Source: Myxococcales bacterium | Lineage (GTDB): Bacteria > Myxococcota > UBA727 > JABDBI01 | Length of the DNA: 64,000 nucleotides | NCBI GenBank assembly: GCA_023898405.1 | Contig: CP060221.1 | Location: forward strand, 930,001-994,000 | Direction of reading: 5' to 3' | Shown here: one piece after another, positions 59,711 to 64,000 of the stretch | Layout: each line of letters begins with the position of its first letter | Position numbering within the stretch: the first letter of the stretch is position 1 | Program-made: the position numbers and the translations under genes | Notes under the pieces: generated by a model | The model's database searches: none | What the model saw: only the letters and a program-made list of their open reading frames with translations | Told to the model about the DNA's origin: nothing

Positions 59711-61168
59711 ATGAAGTATTTTTCAGTTTTAAAAACTTTTGTATTCTTCATTGCTATTTTACTTATTGGCCACGCTACTCACGCTACTCGCTTTGCCATA
59801 GTTGGAGCAGGTTTATCAGGAGTGACAGCTAAATATCTTTTGGCCAAAAGAGGTTTTAGAGCGCAGCTTTTTGAGGCTTCGGATCGTTTAGGGGGGCGGG
59901 TTTATACGCATAAGGATTACCAATGGGGTATCGAAGTTGAGGGAGGCGGAAGTTTTATTGATCGAGGTCATCGCAACATAATTCAACTTGCCCAAGAGCT
60001 TGGACTTTCTTTGTTAGAACTCAAAAAAGAGGGAGCACAACAGCGAAAATATTTTTTCAATAACCGTCTGATAGATTACAAGCAACTTTATCGTGAATCA
60101 TTACCTATTTTGAGGGAAATTCACTACGATCTCGCTACAATTAAAAATGAAAAAAAATATTTCTTCACAGGTATCACTAAAAAAGAACAGGAGCTCGATC
60201 AGCTATCGATCCGAACTTATCTCACCAAGCTTGGGGCTTCACCCTTATTTCTAGAATTGGCCAATGCTACACAATGTAACGAAAATGGTAGAGATATCGA
60301 TGATCTAAATGCTTTGTGTTTTCTTCAGCTTATTAAGATAGATTTTGAAAAAGAATATTTTCTTATGGATGGACAGTTAGGTGATGAAGGCAGTCAAATA
60401 GAAGGAGGGAATAGCAGGATTATCGAGGCACTTGCTCAAACAATCCCAAAGTCTCAGCTTTTCTTTCACCACCGTTTAAAGAAAATTTTGCGTCATGCTC
60501 AAGGATTTCAACTGCAGTTTGATGTTCAAGGGCAAGAGAAAAATTTCGATGCAGATAAGGTTATCATGGCCCTGCCCATGCCTATATTGCGTGAAGACGT
60601 AGACCTTTCCCAAGAAGGACTCCTCCCTAAAGAGCTTTCAAAGCTTATCAATGATCTTCCTTACGCAATGACTTACAAAATGGTTTTGGTCTTTTCCAAA
60701 CCAATTTGGCGCACACAAGATGATGGAATGCTTGAACTCATGACAAAGGATTTTGATCTATGGGAAAGCAGCTTTAATAATTCAGCCAACAAAAATTTTC
60801 ATCTTACAGCATATTTCGGTGGCCAACGAGCTCTTGAAGACAACGATGGCAATGAAAAGGTAGAGAAAGTTTTATCAGTTCTTGAGAAATTGTATCCCGA
60901 CATTAGAAATTATTTTTTGGGAACAAGCCCTACCATTCATTGGCCAACCCACTCTCTGAGCAAGGGTGCCTATGCTGGTCCTGCGCATGTTGGACAATGG
61001 CAACAACTAGAATTGCTCGACAAAGCAAAAGCCAAAGATATTTATTTTGTTGGTGAACAATGGGGGGATACAAATTCTTTAGGGTTCATGGATACTGCCG
61101 TGCATAGTGCTCACAGAGCGGTGCAGGAAATCATATTGGAAACATACGCACATGAAAAATCTCAATAA
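59711..61168 (+). CDS. Exported flavin-dependent amine oxidase
   Basis: About 485 residues from ATG 59711, with a signal peptide (MKYFSVLKTFVFFIAILLIG). An earlier GTG 59684 lacks a good site. FAD motifs: FAIVGAGLSGVTAKYLLAKRG, EASDRLGGRVYTH, and a C-terminal YFVGEQWGDTNSLGFMDTAVHSA. This is the monoamine-oxidase/protoporphyrinogen-oxidase-like family. Substrate unknown; the location outside the cytoplasm is unusual. The gene overlaps the copper ATPase by 17 bases. Confidence 0.85.
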   Translation: MKYFSVLKTFVFFIAILLIGHATHATRFAIVGAGLSGVTAKYLLAKRGFRAQLFEASDRLGGRVYTHKDYQWGIEVEGGGSFIDRGHRNIIQLAQELGLSLLELKKEGAQQRKYFFNNRLIDYKQLYRESLPILREIHYDLATIKNEKKYFFTGITKKEQELDQLSIRTYLTKLGASPLFLELANATQCNENGRDIDDLNALCFLQLIKIDFEKEYFLMDGQLGDEGSQIEGGNSRIIEALAQTIPKSQLFFHHRLKKILRHAQGFQLQFDVQGQEKNFDADKVIMALPMPILREDVDLSQEGLLPKELSKLINDLPYAMTYKMVLVFSKPIWRTQDDGMLELMTKDFDLWESSFNNSANKNFHLTAYFGGQRALEDNDGNEKVEKVLSVLEKLYPDIRNYFLGTSPTIHWPTHSLSKGAYAGPAHVGQWQQLELLDKAKAKDIYFVGEQWGDTNSLGFMDTAVHSAHRAVQEIILETYAHEKSQ

Positions 61169-63344
61169 AGCACAGCATGACTGTTGCAGTATGAATACTG
61201 ACTATCAAAGCGAAACAAAGTCCATGGGCGATATCATCTATACCTGCCCCATGCATCCAAAGGTTCAGGAAAATAGTGCAGGAAGCTGCCCAATTTGTGG
61301 CATGGATCTAGAACCACAGTACGGACACAACGAAAATGATCAGGCATATCACTTTATGCGAAAAAAATTTTTGATTGCATTGATCTTTAGCGTTCCACTA
61401 ATTTTACTGAGCATGATCGACATGCTTGTAGGCCATCCTGTTGCACAATTTATTTCCCCATCAATGGAACGACTTATACAATTTCTCTTAGCAACACCTG
61501 TTTGTATTTACTCTGCTTGGCCATTTTTTATACGCGCCTATCAATCATTTGCGCGTATGCGTCTCAATATGTTCTCTTTGATTGGCTTGGGAGTTTCTGT
61601 TGCCTATTGCTACAGCATTATCGCGGCCTTCTTTCCTGAATTTTTTTTAGATGCTTTTAAAGATCAGCGTGGACAGGTGGCTGTTTATTTTGAATCGTCC
61701 GCAGTGATCGTCACATTGATATTGTTGGGTCAGCTGCTTGAGCTCAAGGCTCGCTCACACACGAACCGCGCAATACGCGAGCTTATGAAGCTTCAGCCAA
61801 ATACAGCACGACGCATTGAAAAAGATGGTACTGAACACGATGTTAATATTTCTGAAATCAAGTTTAATGATCACCTGCGAGTTCGCCCTGGAGAAAAAAT
61901 TCCCGTTGATGGTGAAATCATCGAAGGAGAAAGTCTGATAGATGAGTCCATGATAACGGGCGAGCCTCTGCCTCACAGAAAATCTCTCAACGATAAAGTT
62001 GTAGGTGCAACCATCAATAAAACTGGCTCATTCATTATGAAGGCAGAAAAAATTGGGGCAGATACACTCTTATCGCGTATCGTTCAAATGGTTGCGCAAG
62101 CCCAAAGAAGCCGTGCTCCGATTCAAAGCTTAGTTGATAAAGTAGCAGCGGTGTTCGTTCCATTGGTAATAGTGGCCGCGTGCATTACCGCCCTAGCATG
62201 GGGATTTTTTGGCTCAGAACAAAACATGGCCTTCGCTGTAGTAAATTCAATAGCAGTGCTCATCATTGCATGCCCTTGTGCATTAGGGCTCGCAACACCA
62301 ATCTCGATTATGGTAGCAACAGGCAAAGGTGCAACACTTGGAATTTTATTTAAGGATGCACAAGCTATTGAGCGAATGCGGAAAGTAGACACACTTATTT
62401 TTGATAAAACGGGTACGCTTACCGAAGGAAAACCACGGCTAGTAAAAATTATTACTGCCCACAATTTTGATGAAAACATTTTGCTTAGTTTGGCTGCCTC
62501 ATTAGAAAAAGCAAGTGAACACCCTTTAGCCCGGGCTATAATCGATGAATCACATGCCCGAAATTTGCAGTTTAAAAAAGTTCGCGATTTTTCTTCTCAT
62601 ACCGGCATGGGAGTGACGGGAATTATTGACAACAAATTAGTTGCCATCGGCAATAAACTTTTGTGTGATCATTTTGGATTTTCAAATACATTTGATTCCC
62701 TTGCAGACACATTAAGAAAAGAAGGCGCTACCGTTATGTTTATTGCCATTGAAAAACAGGCGGTAGGTATTCTTGCAGTAGCTGATCCCATAAAAAAGTC
62801 CACCAAGAAATCTTTAACAGAATTACAAAAGCTAGGTTTGACCTTGGTGATGGCCACTGGCGACAACCATATTACAGCCACAGCAGTGGCACATTCTTTG
62901 GGAATTAAACATGTAGCATCGGAGATAACTCCTGATAAAAAACAAGCACTCATCAAAGAGTACCAAAGCAAAAATGCCATTGTGGCTATGGCTGGAGATG
63001 GAATAAATGATGCACCAGCACTGGCACAGGCAGACATTGGTATCGCCATGGGAACTGGAACTGATATTGCCATCGAAAGTGCGAGTGTCACTTTGGTAAA
63101 AGGCGATCTCATGGCTATCGTTCAAGCGCGTAGATTGAGTGAAGCCACCATAAGAAATATTCGTGAAAATCTTTTCTTTGCATTTATCTACAATTCGTTC
63201 GGGATCCCTATAGCCGCCGGTGTTTTGTACCCCTTATTCGGAATTTTGCTCAATCCCATGCTCGCAGCCTTAGCAATGAGCCTTAGTTCTGTTTCAGTCA
63301 TTGGCAATGCTCTACGACTCAATTTATTTAAAAAGAGCTCATAA
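61152..63344 (+). CDS. Copper-type P1B ATPase
   Basis: About 730 residues. N-terminal YTCPMHPKVQENSAGSCPIC heavy-metal binding module (HMBD) without a classical HMA domain, then the P1B core: membrane CPC in ACPCALGLATP, DKTGTLTEGKP, SEHPLARAI, and GDGINDAPALAQADIGIAM. This is a Cu(I)-exporting CopA/SilP type, inner membrane. It starts at ATG 61152 within the end of the amine oxidase gene. ATG 61191 is possible. Confidence 0.93.
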   Translation: MKNLNKAQHDCCSMNTDYQSETKSMGDIIYTCPMHPKVQENSAGSCPICGMDLEPQYGHNENDQAYHFMRKKFLIALIFSVPLILLSMIDMLVGHPVAQFISPSMERLIQFLLATPVCIYSAWPFFIRAYQSFARMRLNMFSLIGLGVSVAYCYSIIAAFFPEFFLDAFKDQRGQVAVYFESSAVIVTLILLGQLLELKARSHTNRAIRELMKLQPNTARRIEKDGTEHDVNISEIKFNDHLRVRPGEKIPVDGEIIEGESLIDESMITGEPLPHRKSLNDKVVGATINKTGSFIMKAEKIGADTLLSRIVQMVAQAQRSRAPIQSLVDKVAAVFVPLVIVAACITALAWGFFGSEQNMAFAVVNSIAVLIIACPCALGLATPISIMVATGKGATLGILFKDAQAIERMRKVDTLIFDKTGTLTEGKPRLVKIITAHNFDENILLSLAASLEKASEHPLARAIIDESHARNLQFKKVRDFSSHTGMGVTGIIDNKLVAIGNKLLCDHFGFSNTFDSLADTLRKEGATVMFIAIEKQAVGILAVADPIKKSTKKSLTELQKLGLTLVMATGDNHITATAVAHSLGIKHVASEITPDKKQALIKEYQSKNAIVAMAGDGINDAPALAQADIGIAMGTGTDIAIESASVTLVKGDLMAIVQARRLSEATIRNIRENLFFAFIYNSFGIPIAAGVLYPLFGILLNPMLAALAMSLSSVSVIGNALRLNLFKKSS

Positions 63345-63463
63345 AGTTCAAAAATAAAATTGTAAAAATTAAACAAAAAACGAATTTACTATTCATGAAA
63401 GTAAAGGAATTTTTTTTAAACCTACAAACTGTTTATCGCGCGAGTACAAACAAGCAATGCTTG

Positions 63464-63706
63464 CTATAAATCACTATCAAGCTTAATAAAACGAGAAACA
63501 ACATTGCCATTCACTTGAAGTGATCCAAGAAAAAGCGCCAAAGGACGATGCCAAATCTTGCTTATGGGATTTTCATATAGCGCTTCATAGACGACATAGG
63601 GACTAAGATCTTCAGAGTGAAGCGAAAGGGCTATGATGCGATAGTTTTTGCCTTTATAGTGACGCCAAATTTCGCCAGGATTAATATCATTTGCTAAGTT
63701 TTTCAT
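63464..63706 (-). CDS. DUF1653 family protein
   Basis: About 80 residues from ATG 63706 (AGGAAG upstream). Family pattern NPGEIWRHYKGKNYRI, SPYVVYEALYENPIS and HRPLALFLG. The function of the DUF1653 family is unknown. An earlier start at 63781 would add a Cys-rich leader not seen in the family. Confidence 0.8.
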   Translation of the reverse strand: MKNLANDINPGEIWRHYKGKNYRIIALSLHSEDLSPYVVYEALYENPISKIWHRPLALFLGSLQVNGNVVSRFIKLDSDL

Positions 63707-63846
63707 TAAACTTCCTAGCTTGTCACAGCAAGTTCTTAGATTTTTCGTAATTGTTTTTAGCCCCATAGAACAAGAATGCAATTGCGATCTTTTCTTGGTT
63801 TGTTTGAAGCTTTGTTCTAAAAAAATTATCAGTGATAATCTATTTG

Positions 63847-64000
63847 TTAAGTTTCTTCACCAAGATCACCAAGCTGCTGTTCACTTTGCTCCCAATCAAA
63901 AATTAAATCATCAAGCTTTTGTTTAAGTTGATTTTTTTGATTTTCTATCTCTACCACTCGCTCATGAGAATTTTCTTGAAAAAAATTAGGTTCTAAAAAT
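63847..64000 (-). CDS. C-terminal end of an ABC-F ATPase, 5' part outside the window
   Basis: The minus-strand frame entering from the right edge encodes 50 residues (NFFQENSHERVVEIENQKNQ, then LDDLIFDWEQSEQQL) before TAA at 63847. It is the coiled-coil C-terminal domain typical of ABC-F proteins such as Uup. The rest of the gene lies beyond 64000. Confidence 0.6.
   Translation of the reverse strand, partial: FLEPNFFQENSHERVVEIENQKNQLKQKLDDLIFDWEQSEQQLGDLGEET

Noticed and set aside
1..64000. CRISPR arrays, rRNA or tRNA genes
   Set aside because: No regularly spaced repeats and no tRNA or rRNA-like sequence were seen on reading the window.

Overview
This is an AT-rich stretch of a Gram-negative bacterial chromosome. 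Many secreted proteins carry Sec signal peptides or lipoboxes, there is an outer-membrane beta-barrel, and the DAP pathway is present. An ATP/ADP translocase of the NTT/Tlc family (11118-12641) is a strong sign of an intracellular, probably protist-associated, lifestyle. Retained shikimate and DAP genes argue against extreme genome reduction. I cannot name the species from sequence alone.

Layout. 1-10.7 kb: secreted and membrane proteins of unknown role, a GNAT acetyltransferase, a pyruvate kinase that appears to be a lipoprotein, a pyrE-(Cys-rich gene)-ridA operon, a quinone-oxidoreductase-like MDR protein and a histone-like basic protein. 11-24.5 kb: the NTT carrier, a decayed gene, an MsrB-MsrA fusion, and a shikimate block (aroA-aroE on the minus strand, aroC-aroKB divergent on the plus strand) flanked by two exported HExxH metallopeptidases, then an orphan ChoV/ProV-like ATPase with altered catalytic motifs.

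24.7-45 kb is an accessory region. A tail-only remnant of a contractile-tailed prophage (25.5-33.4 kb) carries a HigBA-type toxin-antitoxin pair inside its structural genes. It is cut by an IS6-type element on one side and by an IS701-like fragment on the other. Next comes a secreted ankyrin-repeat protein with what looks like a PARP-type ADP-ribosyltransferase domain, bracketed by about 73-bp inverted IS ends. Then follows a graveyard of IS701-, IS4-, IS110- and IS91-like fragments, with six copies or pieces of one 842-bp IS6-type element. Two split pieces share an 8-bp target duplication that records a replicative inversion of a 2.4-kb segment carrying a second toxin-antitoxin operon.

45-64 kb returns to core-like genes: a polar amino-acid ABC importer, a repeat-containing lipoprotein, a two-gene unit pairing a pentameric ligand-gated ion channel homologue with a four-helix-bundle/coiled-coil membrane sensor, dapA-dapB, an eukaryote/Chlamydia-type IleRS, an endonuclease/phosphatase-fold lipoprotein, an exported flavin amine oxidase overlapping a copper P-type ATPase gene, a DUF1653 protein and the tail end of an ABC-F gene. 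A roughly 100-bp palindromic repeat occurs twice in inverse orientation, next to pyrE and between dapA and ileS. The best candidates for undescribed biology are the channel/sensor pair, the ankyrin-ADP-ribosyltransferase effector candidate and the lipoprotein pyruvate kinase.
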